Shown here one piece after another: positions 46,628 to 57,600 of a stretch of 64,000 bases of DNA. A program made the translations under genes and the position numbers. The notes below the pieces were generated by a model that was not told where the DNA came from, searched no databases, and was given only the letters and a program-made list of their open reading frames with translations. The DNA is taken from assembly GCA_002189035.1 (NCBI GenBank), contig NEEC01000011.1, positions 2,170,001 through 2,234,000 of the forward strand, in the 5' to 3' direction. Each line of letters opens with the position of its first letter. The stretch's first letter is position 1. The DNA is from Utricularia gibba. Its lineage: Eukaryota > Streptophyta > Magnoliopsida > Lamiales > Lentibulariaceae.

Positions 46628-48766
46628 TCGCCGCCGCGCGCACATTTTTCTGGTTCGAGTACAGGGTCGTCCGCCGCTTGAAGAGAAAAAAGAAACCCTA
46701 GGGGACCGGTTATTATCAAGGTAAAAACGACGTCGTTCAAGGTTTTCAGCGGATCGTTGATTTCAGATCCAGAACGTGGAGAAACAGCGGGTCCGATCCG
46801 ATTTCGGAATATCGATTTTCTCGGGAAGCATCTAGTAGCCATCAGAATCACCTCTTTTTCATTCTCTCCGCGAGTTGAAGCAGACGAAGCATAACAAAAA
46901 AAAAAAAAAGAAAAAAGGAAAGGGCAAGATTCGCCATCTGAGGTCAAGAATGGGAGGAAAGCGAATTGTGGCTGAGCGACAAAGTTGAAATGCCAAGGAA
47001 GCAACGTGAGGCTTGGAGTGGTGGCGTTTTAGGTGGATCTGAAGAATCAAGAAAGGGAAAGAAGCAGCTACCACACTTGTGGACACAAGCAGGTCACTTG
47101 GTGATGGGTGGTTGTTGCCTTCACGTTAACGTACCCCCACATCAACCTTGGACATCGATACGTTGTTTTTTTCCTGCACCTTCCCCTCCCTCCTGGTGCC
47201 CAACTTCTTCCCACCTTCGTCCCCCATCCACCGCCGCCGACCTGCAACTCAACGAAGCCACTGGTTGTGATACTTTCAAGACAGTTTGAACCGCGCCAAT
47301 CCAATCTTTAGAGAAGTTTGTAGACTAAATATATTTTAAAGTGAAATTCAAAATTATCTAAAAATTCGAGATATAATTAGAACCAGAATCCAATGACTTG
47401 CATTCAATTTGTGTGGATTCAGTGGCTGGCATTATGTGCTAAAAATAGAGGTTAATCATATAATTTTTTTATTTTTAGAAATTAAATATTTCGATGTAAA
47501 TAATTATTTATATAATTTTTAGAATAATAATTAACAAATTAGTCAATTATATCTGCTTAGACTATCAAATGTATTGATATTCAACTTTATTGAAACGTTT
47601 GCGATTATTTCAATTCCAAATAATTTAGAGTAGGAGACGATATTTATAATTTATTTAATCGTGTAATATTTAATATTATATCAAATTTCTTCAATTTTGA
47701 ATGGGATAAGTATTTAAATTTATTGGAGCTTTATATGTGGGATTGAATTGGATTTCAGGTGTGAGGTTTTGATTTATCGAATATTTAATTGTATTAAAAA
47801 ATGTATTTTAATATAAAATTACCACGTAAGGATCTTATCATGATATATACTGAATGATGAGACTCACGCCAAGTTCTCTGTATGCAGACCGCATCTGGCT
47901 GTCAATGGCGGCTTGAAACGTCTTCATGTTCAGCTTCCGAACTCCGATTCCCACCTCATGATCTGTCTTCTTGCCATTGGTCTTGACTGGTGGTTGGTGG
48001 GATCTTGAGAGTTGCCGATATGAGAAGCCTCCTTTCTGCGCTCGGTGTGTAGCCGTATCTTCGTTTCGTTCAGGATTGAAGCTCCGGGGTGTCGCGAGGT
48101 ATTTAAACGCTCTTCCTGCTTCCTACTTTTTTCGTTTTTGTTGTTGATTACCCTATGGATGGGAAATTATTTTGCCTTCAACTTTTACCCATTTATCGCC
48201 AACCGCCAAATCTCGGATCTTTGACTAGCAATGGTTTGTGATTTTCTCTTTACTAACTTTTCCGACTTCCCCATTTACCCAAGCAAAAACCTTGGATGTC
48301 GGGACATGAGTGTCGCTGTTGGGTAATAATTTGTCTGGGCTAAAAAGATTTGAGTACTTTATGTGTTAACTCATAGTGGGTGCTCTTACTTGCTTCCCCA
48401 GGCAGTGCCTCCTCAATTCGTAACCGGGATTAGGTTCTTTCATTTGCGGGAACTTCAATTCATTCTGGCAGATTCAGTGATTTGCAAAGTTTCTCACACC
48501 TCTGGGCAGGTGTGGGGTGCTAAAAAGAGCACTCTGTTCCATGGTGCCTTTTGGAGATTGAGGAGGATTTCAGGAGGTTTCCCAGTTGACTACGGCTAAT
48601 GTTTTCCTAATTCTGATCCTGCAGAGCAATGGAGCCGGCAGTGCTTATGTTTATGTTTGTGTGTTTATAGATCAATGCCTTTTTATGGACAGCTGTATTT
48701 TGCCTTAACCTTCAGTTTTGGAGTTTGAACTATTTTATGTGAGGGGCATTTGAATGTTTTGTGAAG
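46628..48766. other. Intergenic region and leader of the downstream LRR gene
   Basis: More than 2 kb without a supported coding region. 46630-47300 is GC-balanced and could include the 3' UTR of the B-box gene. 47310-47860 is AT-rich. From about 47900 to the LRR start the sequence is T-rich with possible exon-like GC blocks (around 47980-48100), compatible with a spliced 5' UTR. Frames at 46966-47289 and 48363-48599 show no domain. Confidence 0.45.
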
Positions 48767-50911
48767 ATGTTCAGATTTTCTTGCTTTTCTCCTTACGTAC
48801 CGTCCCATAAGCATAAGGTATGTGGAATTCCCTCTTTATCTGCAATGTGTACTCATTTATTTGCATGATCGCTAATTTGTGCATTCCTTCTCTGCATAGA
48901 AAACTGTTCTATCCGGTGAAGCAATGGGGAAAGATCTGGTAGAGTCATCACTAAACAAGACTGGTAAGTCCAGGGCAGATCACTCTCGTGTTAAGCGCGA
49001 GTGCAAATCCCATGAACTGGGCGGTAACTACATTGGAAGTTTTGGTGTCATGTTGCATAAGGACGAAAGCATTAGGAAGAGTTTGTCTCTTGGAAATATT
49101 TTGAACTGGGAAGAGAGGTGTATTGCTGATAGACCAGAGGATGATATGGAAAACAGATTGCTTCATAACTTATCAAAAAATTGCAGTGGCAATGCTGCTG
49201 CAGATGATGTCGATGCTCGTTCTTTCATCCCAACAGATGAATTCCAAGAGCCAGTGCTGTCTGAGTCTGCTCAAGTTGGTTCTGAGTTTACCAAAAACAT
49301 GCCCATCTTTTCTTGTGGGGAATCGTATTTGATAGAGAAGGAGCATCCTGATAAGGATGATCTTTGTGTTCCCATCATTACAAAATCTGCCTCTCTACCG
49401 AGGCTGTGTTCGCCTACGCTGTTACATGTTTCTGCTTTCCATCGCTCTAGATCAGCAGAGAATTTAATTGATTCTAGAAAGGCTTGCACTGAACGTGATA
49501 TTGGAAAACAGATGGACTTTGAAAAAGTTGGGGACAAGACTTATATTGAGAACCTTGCATATGATGCTGATGAGAACTATAACCCCATAGCTTCTGCAAG
49601 ACAGTGGATTGTACCTGATTCTTATGGGACTGATACAGGGATAGACGCAAAGGCACCAACTAAGGATTATAAGCTAAAGCGAATTGAGCAATGGGTTACC
49701 AATCTTCGGTACACTGGCCCTCATGATGAAACTGGGGAGGCTGCTCCATTTGAAGATCATCAGGAGTTGCTTATACTGAATACATCGATGAGCAAACCAG
49801 CCGCTGCAAACTATGATGCGAGTGTAATGCTTGGAGCCGAAGCTGCAAAAACTTACATCTCTTCACTCAACCCCTCAGCAACCACAGCTCAGCTTTGCAA
49901 TCTTGGTCTGGTGGTGATTCCTTTCCTCGGTGCTTTTATCGCCCTCAAAGCACTGAATTTATCCGGAAATGCAATAGGTATGGCATTCTGTATCATTAAT
50001 TCACAACCATTTGGCCTTGTTTGTTCCTGAGAATTCTTACTGTTTTTGCATGTTCACAGTGAGGATCACATCTGGGGCTCTTCCCGAGGACTCCACATCC
50101 TGAACCTCTCTAAAAACTGTATCGCCACAATCGAAGGACTTCGCAATCTTTCACGGCTGCGTGTTCTAGATCTCAGCTACAACCGGATTCTGAGAATTGG
50201 TCATGGTATGCCTCCTCATAGGGCCATAGAAAAATGGGCATCAATATGCTCTATGTACCTCTTTTCCTGCTTCCATTGATCTGATCTGTCTTTTTTTGTC
50301 AAGGCTTGTCTGGGTGTTCCTCCCTCAAGGAGCTCTACTTGGCCGGAAACAAGATCAGCGAGGTGGAAGGGCTCCACCGCCTCCTGAAGCTAAACGTTTT
50401 GGACCTTCGCTTCAACAAGATTTCCACTACTAAATGCCTTGGTCAGCTTGCTGCAAACTTCAGCTGTCTCCACGCACTCAGTTTAGAAGGGAATCCTGCA
50501 CAGAAGCATGTGGGCGATGAACAGCTGAAGAAATACGTGCTGTGCCTGCTCCCCAACCTCACATACTACAACAGACGATCTGTCAAAGTCGGGACTCTGA
50601 AGGATGGCACCGATCGATCTGCGAGATTAGGAATCGGATCGCATCAGATGGATCGTGGGGCGAGGCAGGAAGTTAAGAATATGAGGAGAGGCACCCACGG
50701 AGGAGCTGCGTCGGCAAGAGGCTCCAGCCATCGGAGGGATCACCAGGGAGGAGCAGCGGCAAAAGCAGGGAGCAACAAGCAAGTCCGGCCGGCGCAGACC
50801 AAAGTGAGAACGGACACGACTGGTACTAGTTTGGTGCGGCATCTCCCCGTTGTCAGGAGTGATCTCTCGTTGCCCAAGAGCCGAAGCGATGGGAATCTCA
50901 GAGCCCTTTGA
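48767..50911 (+). CDS. Leucine-rich repeat protein (intracellular, SDS22-like LRRs); frame break in exon 3
   Basis: Exons are 48767-48817 (MFRFSCFSPYVPSHKHK), 48900-49977, 50060-50205 and 50304-50911. I place the start in the short first exon because it joins in frame to KTVLSGEAM, as in plant relatives. The first ~370 residues are low in known domains but include SASLPRL and RSRSAENL and a conserved DYKLKRIEQWVTNL. The LRRs are of the short intracellular type: LHILNLSKNCIATIEGL, LRVLDLSYNRILRIGHGL, LKELYLAGNKISEVEGL and LNVLDLRFNKIS. The C terminus is basic and disordered. In exon 3 the frame breaks at 50083-50085: the exon enters as VRITSGALP, then hits a stop, while RGLHILNLS continues in the other frame. 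One missing C in CCC explains it. Molecular role unknown. Confidence 0.9.
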
Positions 50912-51134
50912 GTTCTGTTCTGAGCACAACTTTCTGCCATTGGTTATGCACCCGCCATAGCCGTTACCTGATGAACGGCCACGATTGCGCGGGGCGGGCG
51001 TTTTTAATAAATGGAATCACCAACGGTCGAATTTCATTGTTTTCCCATTTAAATGCCACAAGCCTTTCCAGAAATCTTCGAACTCATTTTGCCCTAGCAA
51101 TTTCTTGAAGAATTTGAATTGTTTCAGATCGAGA

Positions 51135-52430
51135 ATGAGTACTCAGCGATTTGTGGAAGCTCCTGCAGATCTTCAGATTTGGGACAACGCCGCTTTCGAC
51201 AACGGGGACTGCTTGTCGCACTCGTGGGGTTCGTTGAAATCGATTTTTGAGAATGGAAGGGCGTCAACAGAATCGGTTTCGGGGAAGGAGAATCAGAGCC
51301 CTGGGGTGGAAAATCGGATGCGCCCCGTTGTTTCTGGTGATGGTGAGTCGAAAATTAGGATTGTTCTGGGGAAGAAATTTGAGGAAAATCCCTTTCTGAA
51401 GCCGGTGGATGTGAATCGAATCAAGGATGAAATTACGTTAGATGAAGAAATTCAAGAGATTGAATCTGAAATTCTGAGGTTGAGCTCACGATTGAAGGCT
51501 CTAAAACTGGAAAAGGCTGAGATGAGAGTCAAAACTGGTGAGAAAAGGGTTTCTCCGGCGAAACCCGCTGATCGGAAACTGAGATTTAAGCCGCCGGAGG
51601 AGTTCCCAAAAGTTAGTAGCAACAGAAAGCAAGATGTAGGGAGAGGAGTGAGTTTAGGGCCTGCTGAGATTGGAAGGAGAAGAAGAGGAATCAGTATGGA
51701 TCCATCTGAGATTCTGTCAACGATGAAATCAAGGCAAGAAATGATCACTCCTTCACAAGATAGAAGAAAGTCCTGTTTCTTCAATCTGCTGGATATTGAT
51801 GAAGAAAAAGTCGTTCCTGCAACTGGTAGAGTAACAAAATCTCATGTTGCTGTTCCACGGCAGGCTGTGAGTACAATCACAGCAAGGAGAAGTGTCAAGA
51901 AGGATGATGGTTTGTTGAGTACCATTCAACCTAAGAAGCTTTTCGGTGAAAAATCCGTACCAGCCGCAAGTAAGAAGCCTGGAAGAGTGGTGGCTAGCAG
52001 ATACAATCAGAGCACCACTGCTTCAGCAATGAAAAAGAGGTCACTGACAGAGAACAACAGCAAGAGATGCGAGAAAAAGCGCTCATTATCGGCAGAGAAA
52101 TCACGGGGAACTGTAACTGATACCAGCAACATAGGAGCTTCAAACAGGACGAAGAAGAAGTGGGAGATCCCAAGCGAGATTGTTCTTCATGACAGTAGTT
52201 TACAGGAAGAGAAGTCGCCTTCGTCATTGATCACAGCAATTCCCAACTTGCTTCCCAAGCTCCGGGTAGCACAATGCTTGAAAGACAGCCCCCGGGACTC
52301 AGGACCTGCTAAAAGGGTAGCCGAATTGGTTGGAAGAAAGTCTGTTTTCGCCACTGATGATGGAGAAGGGGCTTCTGTTTGCCAGGCCCTGACTTATGTC
52401 GAAGAAGATGATGAGATGGAAGAAAAATGA
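51135..52430 (+). CDS. Basic coiled-coil plant protein of unknown function (431 residues)
   Basis: A single-exon frame, intact. The start ATG opens MSTQRFVEAPADLQIWDNAAFD. Residues 100-135 form a short predicted coiled coil (IQEIESEILRLSSRLKALKLEK). The middle is Lys/Arg/Ser-rich with several nuclear-localisation-like patches (GRRRRGISMDPSEIL, MKKRSLTENNSKRCEKKRS). A conserved-looking block near residues 370-410 reads LPKLRVAQCLKDSPRDSGPA and then KRVAELVGRKSVF. The C terminus is acidic. I do not recognise a named family. Charge and layout suggest a nuclear or microtubule-associated protein, but this is only a suggestion. Confidence 0.82.
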   Translation: MSTQRFVEAPADLQIWDNAAFDNGDCLSHSWGSLKSIFENGRASTESVSGKENQSPGVENRMRPVVSGDGESKIRIVLGKKFEENPFLKPVDVNRIKDEITLDEEIQEIESEILRLSSRLKALKLEKAEMRVKTGEKRVSPAKPADRKLRFKPPEEFPKVSSNRKQDVGRGVSLGPAEIGRRRRGISMDPSEILSTMKSRQEMITPSQDRRKSCFFNLLDIDEEKVVPATGRVTKSHVAVPRQAVSTITARRSVKKDDGLLSTIQPKKLFGEKSVPAASKKPGRVVASRYNQSTTASAMKKRSLTENNSKRCEKKRSLSAEKSRGTVTDTSNIGASNRTKKKWEIPSEIVLHDSSLQEEKSPSSLITAIPNLLPKLRVAQCLKDSPRDSGPAKRVAELVGRKSVFATDDGEGASVCQALTYVEEDDEMEEK

Positions 52431-52677
52431 TTTGGATGTTATAAAGTAGCTGCTCTACATTGTTATCTTCCCTGAACAATCAATTCAAGGATGCTTGTCA
52501 TCTCCTAGCGTTGGAACAGAATCTTTAGAACAAAAAAATGCTCAAAATATCAAATTTCCAGTCAACCCGAGAATGCATAAAGGATGCCCTCACCAACTAG
52601 TCCAATACATAAGAATGTGAAAGGTAAGCTGAAAACCAAATGTCATTGTTGCCTCTTAGTAACATCATTGGTTTGCC

Positions 52678-55193
52678 TCAAATTCGACTGGAGTCCCTTC
52701 CTAGGACAAATCGCCTTCCCCAGTCTGCTACAACCAGGTATCTTGTTCTCCAGCTGACTTGCTTGCTGCAGATGCATTAATGCAAAACAGCATTTTAAAT
52801 TAAGCAGAAGAAAGAACGGATACTAGTATGTTCATTAGGTGGCACTATTCATTCACCTGGCATAAACAGAGTACCACAGCCACTGTGTGCTGTGGCCAAT
52901 GGAGATCCAGTCACCTGGGAGCTCAGCTGCAGCTTGTTCCCCTCCCAGAGGTGCAAACTGACCGAAGTGCTTGTACCTTCATTCCACAAAATTGGTTGAC
53001 AGGTAACACAAGGCAGTAATGCAAGTTGATGCAACCAAATGCTTTTATCACCTAAATGGACGGAAGCGATGCCTTCCTTCACCTCGGAACCGTATAGGGC
53101 CTTCAGGGTTCTTCTCACAGATCTCCATACGGTTGAAGCAGTCAGCAAGATATTGGCCTTGCTGAGCAGCCACCTACAGTATAGGCTTGCAGAAAGTAAG
53201 TTCCAGTGTGCCTAGAATGCATAAAGATCACATAACAGGACGCCAAACCTGTGCTGTTGCTGGAAGATTTTTCATCTGTGAATCAACCTCAGCGAGTGCT
53301 ATCTTAAACTTATCGATATCCAGCTGTTCATCTCCTCCAGAGTTCTTGAGAAGATTGTTAAAATTCTTGAGTTGCTTCTTCTTCAAATAGATTTCAATCT
53401 GTGGATACCTGTCACAGATATCATTGATCACTTCCTTGAAGTCCTCAACTCGAAGGTGTCCAGTCCCTTTTTTGTCTGCTTTGCTGAATATAGCTGCTAT
53501 GTCATCCTGGCAATAAGTTTGCAAGGTGAAGTTTAAACTACAGGAGCCCATCCATCCTCTCGAAACACAAGAAACCTTCCTCAGAGAGAAACACATACCA
53601 TGACTTTACGTTGATTTACTGTGGCACAGTCACCCAAGGCATAGATACTATCACATCCTAGAACTCTTAGCCACTCATCTGTGGCAAGTACTCTTCGGTT
53701 TGCCTTTACCATTTGACACAAAGGAATCAGCACCAGCAAGTGACAATAGACATAAGTACACTGAGATATACCTGACCAATTTCCTTCATAAAATCCATTA
53801 CAACAGGGCGAGTTCCAATGCCAGTGGACCACACAACCATCCCATAAGGTATAGAAACCACTTCTCCTGTTGCTCTTACCTTAGTCATTATTTCCTTTTC
53901 AGTCACCTTTGTAACCATGGAGCCAACCTTCAAATCGATCCCATCTCTTTTGAACTTATCCTCAGCAAAAAGTGTTATCCTTTTGTCAAACCTTCACAAC
54001 CATGGATGGATCCTTCAGTGAGCAAAATGTAAAAGAAGAAGAACAGCATTATTATAACTACTGGGAGCTGACATACATGTTCAAGATGTGGTCACCAGCC
54101 TCAAGTAGTGTAATTTTGACAAGGCTTTTGATGCTGGGGTAAAGCTTTGCTAAATCCTGAGTTACAAAATCATGGAGCTCTGCTGCAAATTCCACCCCAG
54201 TAGGACCACCTCCCACGACAACAAATTTCAGAATCTTCTTCTTTTCCTCCTCACTCACACTTGGAAGACTTGCTCTCTCAAAACAGTTTATCACGGAGTT
54301 GCGAATCCTCTGTGCATCCTCTATTTCCTGCAGGGAGAATGAGAAGCTTGATCCCATATAACATCTCAGCACAAGGTATCACTTGAAGAATTCTAACCTT
54401 CAAGAAATGTGCGTTCTCCACAACACCAGGGGTGTTGAAAGTATTGGGACGAGCACCCATTGCTACAACAAGATAGTCATAATCCAGAGTAAACTCTTCC
54501 TTCTCGTCATTGTTGGATTGCTGGGTGGATCTGCAGTGAACTTTCTTTTTCTCCCTGTCGATTTTATAACACTCAGCTTCTATGAATTGGGCATCGAATT
54601 TCTTCTGCATTCAAATAGGGAGCAAGTCTGTGTTAGTATCAGAATCCATTAAAATCTCCCACAAAAGGATGACGGGATATCTGTTTCACCCTTCCAAGGA
54701 TGTTGCGAATCGGCTCCACGATGCTTCGAGCTTCCACCGTGCCGTTCGTGACACTCGGCAGGAGAGGGGTGAAGGCAAAATAGTTTCTTGGCGACACCAC
54801 CTGAACCTCGTACGATGGGTTCTTCAGATTCTTGAGGAAACTGGTCCCAGCCCACCCTGTTCCCAGAACCACCACCTTTTTCTTAGGAGTGCCAGCAAAA
54901 GAAGGGGTCAAGTTTCCAAACCCATCCTTCGACAGCAACGCTAGTCCTCCTCCTCCTCCTCCTCTGCAATCAAAGAACGTCGACGTTACACAGATCTTTA
55001 GCGAAAAAAAGTGAAAACACAAGAGAACGCAAACAAACCCGACAGTGAAGACTAGGAGCAGTTTAGCGAGATTGGGATTGGAGCGGTAAGCATCGGAAGC
55101 CCTCCGGAAAAATGCGTTGGCGCTCATTCTGCAAAACTTGTTCATCAAGGAAGAAGAGGAATGCGGGAGCGCAGCCCTAATACGGAGACGCAT
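52678..55193 (-). CDS. External alternative NAD(P)H-ubiquinone oxidoreductase with EF-hand (NDB type)
   Basis: A type II NADH dehydrogenase on the outer face of the inner mitochondrial membrane. It passes electrons from cytosolic NADH to ubiquinone without pumping protons. About nine exons join in frame to the end ([16 protein letters not shown] ... DSSRI). The first Rossmann fold has [17 protein letters not shown] (FAD). The second has [18 protein letters not shown] (NAD(P)H). [15 protein letters not shown] is the second FAD-binding motif. Between them and the C-terminal membrane-binding helix lies an inserted EF-hand region ([22 protein letters not shown]), which makes NDB enzymes Ca2+-responsive. 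The loop lacks one canonical acidic position, so Ca2+ binding may be weak. The N terminus is Arg-rich, compatible with a mitochondrial signal; a downstream Met ([15 protein letters not shown]) is an alternative start. The gene is convergent with the coiled-coil gene. Confidence 0.96.
54951..54963. repeat. (GGA)n trinucleotide run in NDB exon 2
   Basis: Four to five GGA units (TCC on the plus strand) code for a short poly-Gly at the start of exon 2, just after the intron. It lies between the presequence and the first Rossmann fold, where length variation should be tolerated. Confidence 0.7.
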
Positions 55194-56100
55194 TCATGCA
55201 ACAAAATTCCGAGGATCAGCATCGAACCGTTACGTGAGCCGGGCTTCTTCCCCGTGTTAACAGCTGTCAACCTCGTACACCAATTTCGGCCCATCACTGC
55301 AACTTACTCTCATGAATAAAAAAGGAAAGTTCCTTTTTTGTCTCCATAAATAAGAAATACACCACTATTTTTGGTAGTCTTCGATCCGCATTTAACACAT
55401 GCTTTAAAAATTCTCGCTACCATTTTTAAAATCATTATTCCAATTCCATTTTAATATATAAATAAATTCGAAACTTTGAAGTGACATTTAATTGAAGTTG
55501 AATGGATGCATGTAATTTTACACAGTTGGTCAACTTCTTTTTATAATGTTTCATATTGTGATAATTTTAAATTCTCTCATATATTTAATAATGTTTCTAA
55601 ATTATAATAAATCAAAAAATGAATTAACCTATTTTCAAAATAGTTGTACAGACTAGTGTTTTGGATTCCAATAAAGAGATTGCAAATACAAAAAAAAAAC
55701 ATTAGTATTATAAAAAATCAACAAAAATGAACATGTTGACTTTAGAATACTGTTCCAAAGGAGGCTTCACTGGGGTACTGCATGACTTGAGAAGGTGAGG
55801 CATACATCAGCTGCACACGTCCAGTGAGAAGAAGAGATGAATGATATATCAGCAAGGCACTCTCTCCTAAGATTTCAACAGCCACCAAGCACAGAATGAG
55901 ACACAACACGCAAAATTGGGCAGAGATGAATAGAATGAAACGCATATCAGGTATTTTGTTTTGGCATTTAACTCCAATCTCGTGGAAGTGATGGGGACAA
56001 GAAGCTGACGGCAACACTTCTGGTTTCTGAGTTTTCCAGATCCACAGCCTTTTGATCCGTAGGGTGAGGGTATAGTTAGCTCAACTGCAACACACATAGA
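55194..56100. other. Intergenic region upstream of NDB
   Basis: 55200-55310 is the NDB promoter side. 55320-55740 is AT-rich with no coding signal. A minus-strand frame at 55742-56017 has hydrophobic stretches but no recognised domain; it may be the 3' part of the RNA-array host transcript. Confidence 0.4.
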
Positions 56101-56196
56101 GGTATTAGGATTGTGATCACCTGCAATGCCTTTTCATTATGAGGGCTGTGCCGGATCAGCTCATGCGTTGTCCGGAGTTGCATCACGGGCTAGCGC
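56101..56196 (-). ncRNA. Degenerate fourth copy of the structured repeat
   Basis: It shares with the three full copies the blocks GATCACCTGCAAT, CAGCTCATGCGTTGTCC and GCATCACGGGCTA (plus strand), in the same order. The central CCAAGT...ACTTGG hairpin is replaced by different sequence. On the minus strand the left end reads CCCGTGATGC, like a box C region, but no CTGA box is seen. It looks like an older or diverged family member. Confidence 0.4.
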
Positions 56197-56280
56197 TGGG
56201 ATAAAGAGTATGGCATTCATGTAGTAAAGGGTTTAAATGAGCTTAGTAGAAATATCAATATTCAAATGAACAGTAAGAAT

Positions 56281-56404
56281 GCCTCAGATGGTGGAATATG
56301 ATCATTTACAAAACAGATTCACCAAGTAGGTTCTCTCTGCAGAGCAGAGACTTGGCTTCACTGCAGCTCATATAATTTCCACGGTAGCATCATGGGCTAG
56401 GGCT
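56281..56404 (-). ncRNA. Structured RNA repeat, copy A (candidate box C/D-like)
   Basis: On the minus strand this ~120-nt unit starts GCCCATGATGC (a box C-like ATGATGC) and ends ATCTGAGGC (a box D-like CTGA), with GCC/GGC able to pair as a terminal stem. Inside, GTGGAA pairs with TTCCAC. The centre folds as CCAAG, TCTCT, loop, AGAGA, unpaired bases, then CTTGG. Two further copies repeat this with paired base changes. Strand is inferred from the boxes and from a probable promoter at 57.5 kb. It could also be another class of structured RNA; I cannot match it to a named snoRNA. Confidence 0.5.
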
Positions 56405-56498
56405 ACAATGGGAAAACAACATTCTAGTGACAAAGGTTTAATCGAGGATCCTAGCAATAATAAAAAAAATCAAGTGCACAGCAGGAAGTGAATAGAAG

Positions 56499-56619
56499 GC
56501 CTCAGATGGTGGAATATGATCACCTGCAATACAGATTCACCAAGTAGGTTCTCTCTGCAGAGCAGAGACTTGGCTTCACTGCAGCTCATACATTGTCCAC
56601 AGTAGCATCACAGGCTATG
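56499..56619 (-). ncRNA. Structured RNA repeat, copy B (candidate box C/D-like)
   Basis: The copy closest to A, about 218 bp further on and nearly identical in the core. On the minus strand it opens AGCCTGTGATGC and ends ATCTGAGGCCT, so the C-like box is closer to the RUGAUGA consensus than in A. The inner stem GTGGA/TCCAC and the central TCTCT/AGAGA hairpin are kept. Differences from A lie mostly in loops and in the ATTATATG/CAATGTATG segment. Confidence 0.5.
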
Positions 56620-56666
56620 TTAGATTGATAAAATGCCAATATATACAGTAGACGTAGATAAACACC

Positions 56667-56783
56667 GCCTAGAAATGTGGATTCCGATCACTTGCGGAAC
56701 AGATTCACCAAGTAGGTTCTCCCTTATGATAGGGACTTGGATTCACTGCCGCTCATATACTATCCACACATTCATCACAGGCA
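56667..56783 (-). ncRNA. Structured RNA repeat, copy C (candidate box C/D-like)
   Basis: The most diverged full copy, and the most informative. On the minus strand it has a perfect box C (GTGATGA). Its central stem is TCCCT/AGGGA where A and B have TCTCT/AGAGA, and its inner stem is GTGGAT/ATCCAC where A has GTGGAA/TTCCAC. Both are paired changes that keep the helix. The flanking CCAAGT and ACTTGG are unchanged. The D-like box is altered to CTAG, so this copy may be inactive or the true box D may lie elsewhere. Confidence 0.5.
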
Positions 56784-57261
56784 TTAGTGTTGCACAAGCA
56801 AAAAGAAGGCGCTGCAAAAAAACAGCAACAATAGTCCAGGGGCTCAGTTTTGTGACAGCTATATCAATCATGAATTTTCTGAAGCAGAACTGGCGTATTG
56901 TAGCTGTATAAAAATCATCATAGCCGCAAACTGAGACACAGCATTTCCAATATCACAAAATCCATCCAATCCTGCTCATGACTCATGGTTTGGAAATCTC
57001 AGTAGAGGTAGCAAACTCATAATGACCAAGATCGAATCTTTTTATAGAAATATACGAATTAAAAACCGTTACTGGAATGAAACCATGAGGATCGTATAAA
57101 GCAATAGCACAGACACACAGCAACCAACAGAAATAACGGCATCGAGCCTATATTGCTACCCCTTATCAACTAGCGATTCATAAAGGAACGAGAAAAGGCG
57201 CAATGTGACCGTCAATTTGACACAAATTAGTCGTGAAGAAAGGTACAGTGAGACAAATCTG

Positions 57262-57600
57262 CAACACTAGACGGCGTCTATCTAGCACGAGCATTGGGAC
57301 TCCTTCCTTCATCCTTAAGCTCAGAGGAGCCCGGGTAGCTACATGCAAAATCATCTAAAAAAGAAGCACAATCACAAGCAAGGGGGATTCGCGTCGACTG
57401 CAGCGAACCTAAAACTCGAAAATACTAGGTTTGAAGACAGACGATTGTGCAACCAGCTTTTTGTAGTCATCCCGTCCTGGGCTTAGGGCTCTGCAGCGAG
57501 ATGGGCTCCAGCGGAGCTTCACTCCGGCAGCCACACCCAAAGCGCACATCTCATGGCCCTCAAACCACGGCCCACAATAGGCAGCCCGTCTGCAGCCCAA
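57262..57600 (-). ncRNA. Putative host transcript and promoter for the RNA array
   Basis: Reading the minus strand, GC-rich sequence from about 57600 contains TGGGCC (57569-57574) and TGGGCT (57594-57599) site II elements and a CCCTAAGCCC telo-box-like motif near 57480. These are typical of plant snoRNA and ribosomal gene promoters. Downstream an exon-like segment ends in a short frame closing SSELKDEGRSPNARAR at 57270 or nearby. No conserved protein is recognised, so a non-coding or short-ORF host of the structured repeats is the best reading. Exon limits are uncertain. Confidence 0.35.

Noticed and set aside
55742-56017. Hydrophobic 91-codon minus-strand frame as a membrane protein gene
   Set aside because: No start context, no family resemblance, and position downstream of the RNA array make chance or host-transcript sequence more likely.
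56281-56783. microRNA precursors as the explanation for the structured repeats
   Set aside because: The hairpin arms are short (5-6 bp with an asymmetric loop) and lack a ~21-nt duplex; box-like ends and a terminal stem fit better with a snoRNA-type RNA.
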